Source: Azospirillum sp. B21 (GTDB lineage: Bacteria > Pseudomonadota > Alphaproteobacteria > Azospirillales > Azospirillaceae). Taken from it: 64,000 bases of DNA. The translations under genes and the position numbers were made by a program. Under the pieces are notes generated by a model. It ran no database searches. It was not told where the DNA came from and saw only the letters and a program-made list of their open reading frames with translations. Shown piece after piece: positions 22,966 through 31,400 of this stretch. Within the stretch, counting starts at the first letter, position 1. Every line of letters starts with the position of its first letter. The stretch is from the NCBI RefSeq assembly GCF_008364825.1, contig NZ_VTTO01000021.1:42022-106021 (forward strand). The letters are read 5' to 3'.

Positions 22966-24144
22966 TCACCACGGCACAGCCGGGAAGTTCATCTTTCCGT
23001 TGGCGGCGTCCTGCGGCCAGACCAGGACCACCTTGCCGCCCTGGTGCTGGCCCATGCGGTGGGTGAAGTTCAGGTTGTCGCCGTTCTTGTCGAAGGTGAC
23101 GCGGCCGATCAGGGTATTGGCGTCGGTCTTGCGCAGCTCGTCCGGCAGGCCGCCCTTGCCCAGCGTCCCGGCCTCGTCGGCGCGGACCACGGCGTCGATC
23201 AGCAGGCGGGTCTGGACATAGCCGAACTGGCCCAGATAGTCGGGGTCCTTGTTGAACAGTTTCTTGTAGGTCGCGGCGAACTCCACCGCCTCCGGCTGGG
23301 TGAATTCCACCGGATAGGGCAGCATGGAGGTGCCGTAGACATTCTCCATCAGGTCAGGGAATTCCTTGGCCATCTGCGCGGTGGCGAGCGACCAGACGCC
23401 GACCACCGCCTTGACCTGCGGCTTCAGCACCTTGGACGCCCGCAGGATGCCGACATAGTCGTTCTCGTAGCCGACCATGGCGATGGTGTCGGGGCGGTCC
23501 TGCAGCTTCACCTTGTTCATCAGCGGCTTGAAGTCGCTGGTGGAGGCGTCGAACTCGTGCATGCCCACCGTGACGCCCTTGGCGGTCAGCGCGGTGTTGA
23601 CTTGGCGGGCGAGGCTGCTGGTGGCGTCCTTGTTCAGGTAGACGATGGAGACCTTCTTGGCGCCCATATCCTGCAGCAGGCCGATCATGGCCAGCGCATA
23701 GCCGTCGGTGTTGTTGATCCGGAAGAAGGTGGGATAGCCGCGCTGGGTCAGTTCCGGCGACACGCCACCCGACGTGATGTAGACCAGCCCGGCCTTCTGC
23801 GCCGCTTCCGACGCCGGGCCGATGATGTTGGAACCGTAGCCGCCGGTGATCGCCACCACCCCGTCGCCGGCCAGCTTCTCCACCGCCGCCACGCCCTTGG
23901 CCGGGGAGGTCTCGTCGTCGATGGTCTGGACCTTGAAGCTGTGCTTGCCGGCATAGCTCCTGTTCGCCATCTCGACGGCGACGGAGATGCCTTCATGCAT
24001 GCCCTGGCCGACGCGGGCGAGGCTGCCGGTCAGCGGCAGTTCGGAGCCCAGCAGGAATTCCTTGGCCTGCGCCGCCCCGGCACCGAGCGCCACCGAGAGG
24101 GCCAGGGCCGAGACTGTGACGAGATGGGCAAGTGTCCGCTTCAT
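22966..24144 (-). CDS. branched-chain-type ABC transporter periplasmic binding protein
   Basis: 392-aa periplasmic binding protein (type I fold, LivK/AmiC-like). Start ATG 24144 with GGAGG 10 nt upstream; an in-frame GTG at 24162 would lie across that site. Signal peptide to about residue 28 (ALGAGAAQA). The N-terminal FLLGSELPLTGSLARVGQGMHEGI is the usual ligand-loop region of this family. The ligand is not evident. The acyl-CoA ligase and dehydrogenase encoded in the same operon suggest an organic acid (aromatic, alicyclic or branched) rather than an amino acid. Confidence 0.88.
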   Translation of the reverse strand: MKRTLAHLVTVSALALSVALGAGAAQAKEFLLGSELPLTGSLARVGQGMHEGISVAVEMANRSYAGKHSFKVQTIDDETSPAKGVAAVEKLAGDGVVAITGGYGSNIIGPASEAAQKAGLVYITSGGVSPELTQRGYPTFFRINNTDGYALAMIGLLQDMGAKKVSIVYLNKDATSSLARQVNTALTAKGVTVGMHEFDASTSDFKPLMNKVKLQDRPDTIAMVGYENDYVGILRASKVLKPQVKAVVGVWSLATAQMAKEFPDLMENVYGTSMLPYPVEFTQPEAVEFAATYKKLFNKDPDYLGQFGYVQTRLLIDAVVRADEAGTLGKGGLPDELRKTDANTLIGRVTFDKNGDNLNFTHRMGQHQGGKVVLVWPQDAANGKMNFPAVPW

Positions 24145-24181
24145 GGTCTTGTTTCCTCCCACAGGATTTTGTTTGTTGACG

Positions 24182-25750
24182 TCAGGCGGCCATCACCTCG
24201 GCGGCCAAGGCCCTGAGGCCGCTTTTCAGCAGCTTGCCGGTCGGGCTGGCCGGCAGGGCGTCCATGGCGACGATGCGCGACGGGCGCTTGTAGGGGGCCA
24301 GCCGTTCGGCGGCCCAGGCCTTCAACTCGTCCTCGCTGGCACTGCGGCCGGGGACGAACTGGACGAAGGCCACCACCTCCTCGTTGCCGGCGACGGCATG
24401 GCCGACCACGGCGGCCAGCGTCACCGCCGGGTGGCTGGTCAGAACGCCTTCCACCTCTTCCGGATAGACGTTGAAGCCGGAGCGGATGACGATCTCGCGG
24501 ATGCGCCCGACCACCGTGACGCAGCCGTCCGGCTCCAGCCGGGCCACGTCGCCGGTCTTCAGCCAGCCGTCGTCGGTGATGACCTCGGCGGTCAGCGCCG
24601 GCTCGCGGTAGTAGCCGAGCATCACGTTGGGCGCGCGGACCCACAGCTCCCCCGGCTCGCCGTCAGCCACGTCGCGGCCGGTGACGTGGTCGACGAAGCG
24701 CATCTCCACCAGCGGCAGGGCCGGGCCGATGGAGGTGTCGCCGCGCGGCGTGTCCAGCCGGGTCTGCGTCACCGTCGGCGAGCATTCGGTCAGGCCGTAG
24801 CCGTTGTGCAGCGGCAGGCCGAACACCCGCTCCACCGCCAGCTTGAGCTCGAGGTCCAGCACCGAGCCGCCCGAGGACAGGTAGCGCAGGGCCGGCGCGT
24901 TGGGCGTGCGTCCGGTGACGGTCGCATGCTCCACCAGCTTGGCGTACATGGCTGGAACACCCTGGAACACGGTCACGCCATCCTGTTCCAACGCCTGCCA
25001 CACCGCTGCCGGCGCGAAGCGGGGGACCGTATGCAGGCAACCGCCGGCATAGAGCGTGCCGAGGCAGGTGGAAGCCAGGCCGAAGACATGGCTGACCGGC
25101 AGCACGCCATAGGTGCGGTCGCTGGGACCCAGCCCGCGCATCCATCCCGACACCGAGGCGACGAACAGCAGGCCGCGGTGCGACAGCATCACGCCCTTGG
25201 GCTTTCCGGTGGTGCCGGAGGTGTAGATCAGCGCGCCGACCTGCCGCTGGTTGCCGGCATGGACCGGCTCCGGATCGGCGTCCAGCAGCGGCCCGACAGC
25301 CATCGGCGGCAGATCCGCGTCGCCGAGAGGTTCCGCACCATGGCGGGCGGCATGGGCGGCGGCGTCGGGGGATACCGTATCGGTATAGAAGATCCGGCGC
25401 GGCCGGCAATGATCACGGATGCTGTCGATCTCACGGTCGGACAGGCGGGCATTGACGATGACGGGCCAGGCATCGCGCTCGCTCGCCGCCAGGATCAGCG
25501 TGACGGCGGCGAGGCCGTTCTCGCAGACGATCATCACCCGGTCGCCGCCGACCACACCCAGCCGCCGGAGATGAGCGGCGGCGCACCCGACCGCCTCCTT
25601 GAGCCGGCGATAGCTCCACTCCTGCACCCCGTCGAACAGGGCGGGGGCGTCCGGCGTACGCTCCGCCCAGGCGAGTGCGGCGTGGCTGATGCGCGGCGGC
25701 AGAGCCGCCACCATGCGAGCGAAATCGGGAACCGGCCGCCCCACAGTCAT
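24182..25750 (-). CDS. AMP-forming acyl-CoA synthetase (ligase)
   Basis: 522-aa adenylate-forming ligase that would activate the imported acid to its CoA thioester. P-loop-like motif LIYTSGTTGKPKGVMLSHRG near residues 172-191; NGYGLTECSPTVTQTR (A5 region); the hinge/catalytic region KTGDVARLEPDGCVTVVGRIREIVIRSGFNVYPEEVE; and a C-terminal SPTGKLLKSGL with the catalytic Lys. ATGA overlap with the acyl-CoA dehydrogenase gene upstream, 37-nt gap to the binding-protein gene downstream. Confidence 0.88.
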   Translation of the reverse strand: MTVGRPVPDFARMVAALPPRISHAALAWAERTPDAPALFDGVQEWSYRRLKEAVGCAAAHLRRLGVVGGDRVMIVCENGLAAVTLILAASERDAWPVIVNARLSDREIDSIRDHCRPRRIFYTDTVSPDAAAHAARHGAEPLGDADLPPMAVGPLLDADPEPVHAGNQRQVGALIYTSGTTGKPKGVMLSHRGLLFVASVSGWMRGLGPSDRTYGVLPVSHVFGLASTCLGTLYAGGCLHTVPRFAPAAVWQALEQDGVTVFQGVPAMYAKLVEHATVTGRTPNAPALRYLSSGGSVLDLELKLAVERVFGLPLHNGYGLTECSPTVTQTRLDTPRGDTSIGPALPLVEMRFVDHVTGRDVADGEPGELWVRAPNVMLGYYREPALTAEVITDDGWLKTGDVARLEPDGCVTVVGRIREIVIRSGFNVYPEEVEGVLTSHPAVTLAAVVGHAVAGNEEVVAFVQFVPGRSASEDELKAWAAERLAPYKRPSRIVAMDALPASPTGKLLKSGLRALAAEVMAA

Positions 25751-26898
25751 GCCGCCTCCCGGATCATGTTGCGGGCGATGACGAGTTGCTGGATCTGGGT
25801 GGTGCCCTCATAGATGCGGAACAGGCGGACGTCGCGGTAGAAGCGCTCGACCCCGTAATCGGCGATGTAGCCGGCCCCGCCATGGATCTGCACCGCCCGG
25901 TCGGCGACGCGCCCCACCATTTCCGTCGAGAACAGCTTGCAGCAGGCGGCGTCGGTGTTGACGTTCTGTCCGGCGTCGCGGCGCCGCGCCGTCTCCAGCA
26001 CCATGCAGCGGGCGGCATAGGCCTCCGCCCGGCTGTCGGCCAGCATCGCCTGGATCAGCTGGAATTCGGCGATCGGCTGGCCGAACTGCTTGCGTTCCAT
26101 CGCGTAGGACAGGCTGTCGCGGATCAGCCGCTCCGCCAGCCCGACGCAGACGGCGCCGATGTGCAGCCGGCCGCGGTCCAGCACCTTCATCGCCGTCTTG
26201 AAGCCCTGCCCTTCCCGCTCGCCCAGGATGGCGCTGGCCGGAACGCGGCAGTCCTCGAAGATCACGTCGCAGGTGTGGGCGCCCTTCTGCCCCATCTTCT
26301 TGTCGATGGGGCCGAGCGACAGGCCGGGCGTCCCGGCTTCCACCAGGAAGGCCGACACGCCGCGGGCGTCGCGGCTGTCCAGATCGGTGCGGGCGAAGAC
26401 GGTGAAGAGGCCGGCCTGCGGCGCGTTGGTGATGTAGCGCTTGGTGCCGTTCAGGATGAAATGGTCGCCGTCGCGCCGCGCGGTGGTGCGCAAGCTGCCG
26501 GCGTCCGATCCCGATTCCGGCTCGGTCAAGGCGAAGGCGCCGACGATCTCGCCCGCGGCCAGACGCGGCAGATAGGTGCGCTTCTGCTCCTCCGTCCCGT
26601 CGATGACGATGCCCTGGGAACCGATGCCGTTGTTGGTGCCGATCAGCGAACGGAAGGCCGGCGAGGTCTGGCCCAACTGGAAGGCAACCTGCACCTCGTC
26701 AGCCATCGACAAGCCAAGCCCGCCATATTCCTCCGGGATCGACAGGCCGAACAGGCCCATCTCGCGCATCGCGGCGATCACCTCGGCCGGGATGGCGTCG
26801 TCCTCCGCCACCTTATGCTCCAGCGGGACCAGCTTTTCGCGGACGAAGCGCCCCAGCGTGTCCAGCAGTTGATCCAAAACGTCCTTGTCCAAGGCCAT
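25747..26898 (-). CDS. acyl-CoA dehydrogenase
   Basis: 383-aa flavoenzyme introducing an alpha,beta double bond into the acyl-CoA made by the neighbouring ligase, passing electrons to ETF. ATG at 26898 has GGAGAG upstream; the frame stays open to 27651 but that part is non-coding promoter sequence and the antisense of the GST gene. FAD-binding motif FALTEPESGSDAGSL and substrate loop KRYITNAP are present. The catalytic base Glu364 lies in RIYEGTTQIQ as in short/medium-chain dehydrogenases. It is the first gene of the nine-gene operon. Confidence 0.92.
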   Translation of the reverse strand: MALDKDVLDQLLDTLGRFVREKLVPLEHKVAEDDAIPAEVIAAMREMGLFGLSIPEEYGGLGLSMADEVQVAFQLGQTSPAFRSLIGTNNGIGSQGIVIDGTEEQKRTYLPRLAAGEIVGAFALTEPESGSDAGSLRTTARRDGDHFILNGTKRYITNAPQAGLFTVFARTDLDSRDARGVSAFLVEAGTPGLSLGPIDKKMGQKGAHTCDVIFEDCRVPASAILGEREGQGFKTAMKVLDRGRLHIGAVCVGLAERLIRDSLSYAMERKQFGQPIAEFQLIQAMLADSRAEAYAARCMVLETARRRDAGQNVNTDAACCKLFSTEMVGRVADRAVQIHGGAGYIADYGVERFYRDVRLFRIYEGTTQIQQLVIARNMIREAA

Positions 26899-27018
26899 GC
26901 GTGCTCTCCGTCCGGGGAGAATGATTTCAAGGGAAACCAAGGATTGAGGGGGCGCCGCCTCGTCTGTTCGTTGGCCAAGCTGACAGAAGCAGCGAGGACT
27001 GTCAACAAAATGAAATTG

Positions 27019-27037
27019 TATTTCGTTATACGAAATA
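27019..27037. promoter_or_regulatory. palindromic operator candidate in a divergent promoter region
   Basis: TATTTCGT-TAT-ACGAAATA, 8-bp perfect arms around 3 nt, in the 234-nt gap between the acyl-CoA dehydrogenase operon (minus) and the GST gene (plus). The site is strikingly AT-rich for this genome and is centred about 130 nt from the minus-strand start and 105 nt from the plus-strand start. Layout and symmetry fit a dimeric TetR-, GntR- or IclR-type regulator; no regulator gene is adjacent. Confidence 0.6.
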
Positions 27038-27132
27038 ACTTGGTTGGACCGAAGGGCTGCTCCGCGTCGGAGCGGGCTTGCCAGCCGGAACGAAGCGGTT
27101 AACCTTTTCCGCAAATCACTGGAGGGTTTGGG

Positions 27133-27840
27133 ATGATCGACCTTTATTTCTGGCCGACGCCGAACGGCCACAAGATCACGATCTTTCTGGAGGAAGCCGG
27201 GCTGGACTACCGGTTCGAGCCGGTGAACATCTCCACCGGCGACCAGTTCAAGCCGGAATTCCTGGCCTTCTCGCCCAACAACCGCATGCCGGCGATCATC
27301 GACAACGCCCCGGCCGACGGCGGCGAGCCGATCACCGTCTTCGAATCCGGCGCCATCCTGATCTATCTGGCCGAGAAGACCGGCAAGTTCCTGCCCACCG
27401 ACCTGCGTGGCCGCAAGACGGTGCTGGAATGGCTGTTCTGGCAGGTGGGCGGCCTGGGCCCGATGGCCGGCCAGAACCACCATTTCGTCCAATACGCGCC
27501 GGAACGCATCCCCTACGCTATGGAACGCTACGTCAAGGAAACCGGGCGCCTCTACGGCGTGATGGACAAGCGGCTTGCCACCAACGAGTTCCTGGGCGGG
27601 GCGGAGCTGTCCATCGCCGACATGGCCAGCTATCCCTGGATCGTGCCGCATGAACGCCAGCAGCAGGATCTGAACAACTTCCCCAACCTGAAGCGCTGGT
27701 TCAACGCGATCAAAGAGCGGCCGGCGGTGGTGCGCGCCTATGAGAAGGGGCAGGCGGTCAACCCCAACCGCACGCCCACGGTGAACGACGAGAGCAAGAA
27801 GATCCTGTTCGGCCAGTCCGCCGACACGGTCAAGCGCTGA
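27133..27840 (+). CDS. Nu-class glutathione S-transferase (YghU/YfcG-like)
   Basis: 235-aa cytosolic GST. Thioredoxin-fold N-terminus MIDLYFWPTPNGHKITIFLEE with the TPNG motif of Nu-class disulfide-bond reductases, the glutathione-binding loop NNRMPAI and FESGAILIYLAEKTGKFLP. The alpha-helical C-domain has GGLGPMAGQNHHF and SIADMASYPW. Start ATG with GGAGG at suitable distance. Monocistronic: a GC-rich hairpin follows the stop. It may share a regulatory region with the divergent catabolic operon. Confidence 0.9.
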   Translation: MIDLYFWPTPNGHKITIFLEEAGLDYRFEPVNISTGDQFKPEFLAFSPNNRMPAIIDNAPADGGEPITVFESGAILIYLAEKTGKFLPTDLRGRKTVLEWLFWQVGGLGPMAGQNHHFVQYAPERIPYAMERYVKETGRLYGVMDKRLATNEFLGGAELSIADMASYPWIVPHERQQQDLNNFPNLKRWFNAIKERPAVVRAYEKGQAVNPNRTPTVNDESKKILFGQSADTVKR

Positions 27841-27850
27841 TCCGCCCTAC

Positions 27851-27884
27851 CGCCGGCCCGGTTCCATCCGCCGGGCCGGCGTTT
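27851..27884 (+). terminator. probable terminator after the GST gene
   Basis: 11-bp perfect arms CGCCGGCCCGG / CCGGGCCGGCG with a 9-nt loop, starting 10 nt after the GST stop and followed by TTTCC. The stem is strong and the T tract short. The rest of the gap up to 28019 is upstream region of the GNAT gene with no recognisable motif. Confidence 0.55.
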
Positions 27885-28019
27885 CCGTATAGGTGCGCAA
27901 TCTTTTGTGGCATCCTTTCGCGCCGCACAAGATTTCGGGTGCCCCCGGTGTAGACAGGACCGTTTGCAGGACGAGCGTGTTGTTTTCGGTAGGGAATATC
28001 TTCCGGAGACGCCGCGCCG

Positions 28020-29270
28020 ATGAGCATCTGGCCCCGCACCGACTCCGACGGCATCGCCAGCGATACGGCGACCGGCACGGCAACCCAATCCACTCCCCAT
28101 ACCGCTGCCCCCGGCACCATCGACATCGCCCTGCATCCGCTGCCTCCCCTGCCCAAGCTGGCGCAGGTCTGGGCGGATTTGGAGGCGCGCGCCGACTCTT
28201 CCTTCTTTCTGTCCTGGTCGTGGATCGGCCCCTGGCTGGCGCAGATGCCGGCCGGGATCGAGGCCGGGCTGCTGCTTGCCCGGCGGGAGGGCGAGTTGGT
28301 CGGGCTGGCCGTGCTCTGCCCGCGCAAGCGGCGGCGTCTCGGCCTGCTGCCCGGCCGGTGCTGGATGCTCCACGAAACGGGCGACCGCGGCTATGACCGG
28401 CTGTTCATGGAATACAACGGCATCCTTGCCGACCGCCGCTTTGCCGACGAGGTGACGGACGCCGCCCTGCACTGGCTGGGCGCCCGGCTGTCCGCCAACG
28501 ACGAGTTGGTGCTGGGCGGCCTGACCCCGGCGGCGGAGCGAGCTGCCCGGCGCGTTGCGGCGCGGACGGGCCACTCTCTGCAGCTGCGCATCGCCGATTC
28601 CGCGCAATGGGTGGATTTGGCGCCGGTCAGGGCAGCGGGCGGCGATTTCCGCGCGGGGCTTGGCCGCAACACGCGGGCGGCGGTCAACCGCAGCGAACGG
28701 CTCTACCGTGCCCGCGGCGGGCTGGATTACCGCGTCGCCACCACCGTCGAGGAGGCGCTTGAGGATTTCGCGGCGCTGGAGGTGCTGCATCAGGCCGGCT
28801 GGAAGGCCCGCGGGCAGGCCGGAGCCTTCGCCAATCCCGCCTTCCGCCCCTTTCACGAGCAGCTGATCACCCAGGGCGTGCCGAGCGGTGCGGTACGCCT
28901 GTGCCGGGTCAGCGCCGGAGGCCAGCCCGTCGGTTACCTCTACAACTTCGTCCACCGCAACCGGGTCCTGAATTACCAGGGCGGCTTCGCATTCGAGGCG
29001 GACAACCGGCTGAAGCCCGGATTGCTCAGCCATGTGCTGGCGGTCGAGGACACGCTGGCCCGCGGCGAGGATTGCTATGACTTCATGTCGACCCCGGCTG
29101 GACACAAGCCGCTGCTGTCCAATGCCGAACAGCCGATGAACTGGCTGACGCTCGGTCCCGACCGGGTCAGCCGGCGGGTGGAGGCGTATTGCCGACGGGC
29201 GCGCGGGCTGATGATCGATACGGCCAAACGGTCGCTGCGCGGCTGGACCGCGCCGGCAAAAAGCATCTGA
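28020..29270 (+). CDS. GNAT-fold acyltransferase of the BioF2/CelD-like type
   Basis: 416-aa protein of the GNAT superfamily branch often annotated as 'acetyltransferase_6' or CelD/BioF2-like, usually found with cell-surface polysaccharide genes. FFLSWSWIGPWL near residue 60 is the family's N-terminal signature, RNTRAAVNRSERL and the glycine-poor core GYLYNFVHRNRVLNYQGGF follow, and DFMSTPAGHKPLLSN ends the fold. No signal peptide; the first ~35 residues are low-complexity and probably disordered. First gene of a three-gene operon with an ATP-grasp protein and a metallophosphoesterase. Substrate unknown. Confidence 0.72.
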   Translation: MSIWPRTDSDGIASDTATGTATQSTPHTAAPGTIDIALHPLPPLPKLAQVWADLEARADSSFFLSWSWIGPWLAQMPAGIEAGLLLARREGELVGLAVLCPRKRRRLGLLPGRCWMLHETGDRGYDRLFMEYNGILADRRFADEVTDAALHWLGARLSANDELVLGGLTPAAERAARRVAARTGHSLQLRIADSAQWVDLAPVRAAGGDFRAGLGRNTRAAVNRSERLYRARGGLDYRVATTVEEALEDFAALEVLHQAGWKARGQAGAFANPAFRPFHEQLITQGVPSGAVRLCRVSAGGQPVGYLYNFVHRNRVLNYQGGFAFEADNRLKPGLLSHVLAVEDTLARGEDCYDFMSTPAGHKPLLSNAEQPMNWLTLGPDRVSRRVEAYCRRARGLMIDTAKRSLRGWTAPAKSI

Positions 29271-29286
29271 GGGGGGAGGCGTGCGA

Positions 29287-30474
29287 ATGACCAAGAGGAA
29301 GACCGGGGCACTGGCCTGCGTGCTGGGCGACATGGATCTGGTGCGCCCGCTGGGGCTGGCGGGCGTCCGCTGCGCCGTGGTCGGGCCGCCCGGCGGCGCC
29401 ACCGCCCATTCCCGCTTCACCGAACGGCCGATCCCATGGGAGGGCGGCTGTGACGAGGCTCTGGTGGATCGGCTGCTGCGTTTCGGCGCAGCCCAGCCCG
29501 ACAAGCCGGTGCTCTATATGGAGGAGGATGCCCAGCTGTTGATGGTGTCGCGGCATCGCGACCGGCTGGCCGCGGTCTTCCGCTTCGCACTCGCCGACGG
29601 CGATCTGGTGGAGACGCTGGTCGACAAGAGCCGTTTCCAGGCGCTTGCGGAACGGTTGGATCTGCCGGTTCCGCGCACCCGGCGGCTGCGCCCTCTGCCG
29701 GGCAGCGAGGCGCCCGAGCTGGACCTGCGCTATCCCGTCATCGTCAAGCCGCTGACCCGCCGGCCGCCCTGGGACGAGATCGAGGGGCTCGGCAAGGCGA
29801 TCCGGCTGGAGGGGCCGGAGGAACTGCGCGCGCTCTGGCTGCGGCTGATCCCGGTCGGAATCGACCTGCTGGCGCAGGAACTGATCCCCGGACCGGAAAC
29901 GCGGATCGAAAGCCACCATGTCTATATCGATGCCGACGGCGCCGTGGTAGGCGAGTTCACCGGGCGCAAGATCAGGACCTACCCGGTCGATTTCGGCCAC
30001 AGCACCGCGCTGACCATCACCGACATCGACGGCGAGGGGGCCGACGTTGCCGCGCTGGGACGGGAGATCGCGACCCGCATCGGTCTTACCGGCGTTGCCA
30101 AGTTCGATTTCAAGCGCGATCCGCAGGGCCGCCTGCACCTGCTGGAGATCAACCCGCGCTTCAACCTGTGGCACCATCTGGGCGCCGTCGCCGGGGTGAA
30201 CCTGCCGGCCATCGTCCATGCCGACCTGACCGGCCGCCCCCGCCCTGCCCCGGCCAAGGCGCGGCCCGGCGCCTGCTGGTGCCACATCAGCAAGGACCGG
30301 CTGGCGGCGCGCGACAGCGGCGTTCCGACGGCACACTGGCTCGCCTGGGTCGCGCGGTGCGAGGCGAAGGCGATCACCCCCGACGACCCGATGCCCTTCC
30401 TGCGCCCGAAGCTGGACCGGCTGTTCGCCCGCTTCTCCGGCGCCACCCGCCTGCCCCGCCTCGCCAAGTCGTGA
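29287..30474 (+). CDS. ATP-grasp ligase, substrate unknown
   Basis: 395-aa ATP-grasp protein, a family that ligates carboxylates to amines or thiols through acyl-phosphates. The ATG at 29287 has GGAGG with 7-nt spacing; a GTG 6 nt earlier is too close to that site. N-terminal domain ACVLGDMDLVRPLGLAGVRCAVVG; ATP-binding lysine region YPVIVKPLTRR; Mg-binding carboxylates in KFDFKRDPQGRLHLLEINPRFN. It resembles carboxylate-amine ligase-like proteins of surface-polysaccharide loci. 16 nt after the GNAT gene and 9 nt before the phosphoesterase gene. Confidence 0.78.
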   Translation: MTKRKTGALACVLGDMDLVRPLGLAGVRCAVVGPPGGATAHSRFTERPIPWEGGCDEALVDRLLRFGAAQPDKPVLYMEEDAQLLMVSRHRDRLAAVFRFALADGDLVETLVDKSRFQALAERLDLPVPRTRRLRPLPGSEAPELDLRYPVIVKPLTRRPPWDEIEGLGKAIRLEGPEELRALWLRLIPVGIDLLAQELIPGPETRIESHHVYIDADGAVVGEFTGRKIRTYPVDFGHSTALTITDIDGEGADVAALGREIATRIGLTGVAKFDFKRDPQGRLHLLEINPRFNLWHHLGAVAGVNLPAIVHADLTGRPRPAPAKARPGACWCHISKDRLAARDSGVPTAHWLAWVARCEAKAITPDDPMPFLRPKLDRLFARFSGATRLPRLAKS

Positions 30475-30483
30475 CCGAGACTC

Positions 30484-31317
30484 ATGAAGATCGCCCTGAT
30501 CTCCGACATCCACGCCAATCTGGAAGCCCTGCAGGCGACGCTGGACGCCATAGGGGCTGAGGGGGTGGAGCGCATCGTCTGCCTGGGTGACATCGTCGGC
30601 TACAACACCGATGCCTCCGCCTGCATCGCCCTGCTGCGGCAGGCGGGGGCGGTCTGCATCGCCGGCAACCATGACCGGGCGGTGACCGGCGCCATCGGGA
30701 CCGAAGGGTTCAGCGGTCCGGCGGCGCGCGCCGTCGACTGGACCCGGCGAAGGCTGGACGAGGAGAGCCGCGCCTTCCTGTCCGGCCTGCCGCTGACCAC
30801 CGTGGTCGATGGCGCGCTGATCGCCGTCCACGGCGCCCTGCACCCGGACGAGGGGAAGGAGTTGGTGCGGTTGGACGACGACGCCAAGCGCGCCTTGAGC
30901 CTTCAGGCGCTCGCCGGCCACTCATCCGGAGCGCGGGTCTGCGCCTTCGGCCATACGCACCGCGCCGGGCTGTGGGAGTGGCGCGACGGCTCGGTGCGGT
31001 CGATCCCGCTGGACGGCGGTGCGACGCTGCAACCCGATGCGGTCTATCTGCTGAACCCCGGCACGGTGGGGGAGCCACGCGGGACGGACCAACGCGCCTG
31101 CTTCGCCTGTTTCGACAGCGATGCCGGGCACGTCACCCTGCACCGCGTCGCCTATGCGCGCCGGGCGGCACTCGCCAAGACGCGGCGGGCCGGGCTGGCG
31201 CCACGTTTTGCCGCAGTCCCGGCACCATTGCGCATGAAGTTGATTGGAATTCTAAGGACTCTCGGAGTGTATGAGTGGGTAAAACGGACACTTCCTTCCC
31301 GCGTGTCATCTATATGA
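30484..31317 (+). CDS. calcineurin-like metallophosphoesterase (YfcE/MJ0936 type)
   Basis: 277-aa metallophosphoesterase with all metal-binding motifs: SDIHANL (residues 7-13), GDIVGYN (35-41), GNHDRA (near 61), VHGALH and GHTHRAG. The LISDIHANLEAL opening is typical of small bacterial phosphodiesterases and of proteins near polysaccharide loci. A basic C-terminal extension (RRAALAKTRRAGL...WVKRTLPSR) may bind membrane or nucleic acid. Third gene of the GNAT/ATP-grasp operon. Substrate unknown. Confidence 0.85.
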   Translation: MKIALISDIHANLEALQATLDAIGAEGVERIVCLGDIVGYNTDASACIALLRQAGAVCIAGNHDRAVTGAIGTEGFSGPAARAVDWTRRRLDEESRAFLSGLPLTTVVDGALIAVHGALHPDEGKELVRLDDDAKRALSLQALAGHSSGARVCAFGHTHRAGLWEWRDGSVRSIPLDGGATLQPDAVYLLNPGTVGEPRGTDQRACFACFDSDAGHVTLHRVAYARRAALAKTRRAGLAPRFAAVPAPLRMKLIGILRTLGVYEWVKRTLPSRVSSI

Positions 31318-31400
31318 CAGTCCCGTAACGCGGCTTTGCTTCTACAGCGGCACCGAATTGCGCATAATCCGGCACGGGGGGCCAATGGTGACGCCGGGCT

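Noticed and set aside
26899..27651. Extended N-terminus of the acyl-CoA dehydrogenase frame
   Set aside because: This part is antisense to the GST gene and to the divergent promoter region; a good start with a Shine-Dalgarno exists at 26898.
31351..31366. sigma54-like GGCAC...TTGC before the nucleotidase-like gene
   Set aside because: The GG-GC spacing is 9, not the strict 10 nt.
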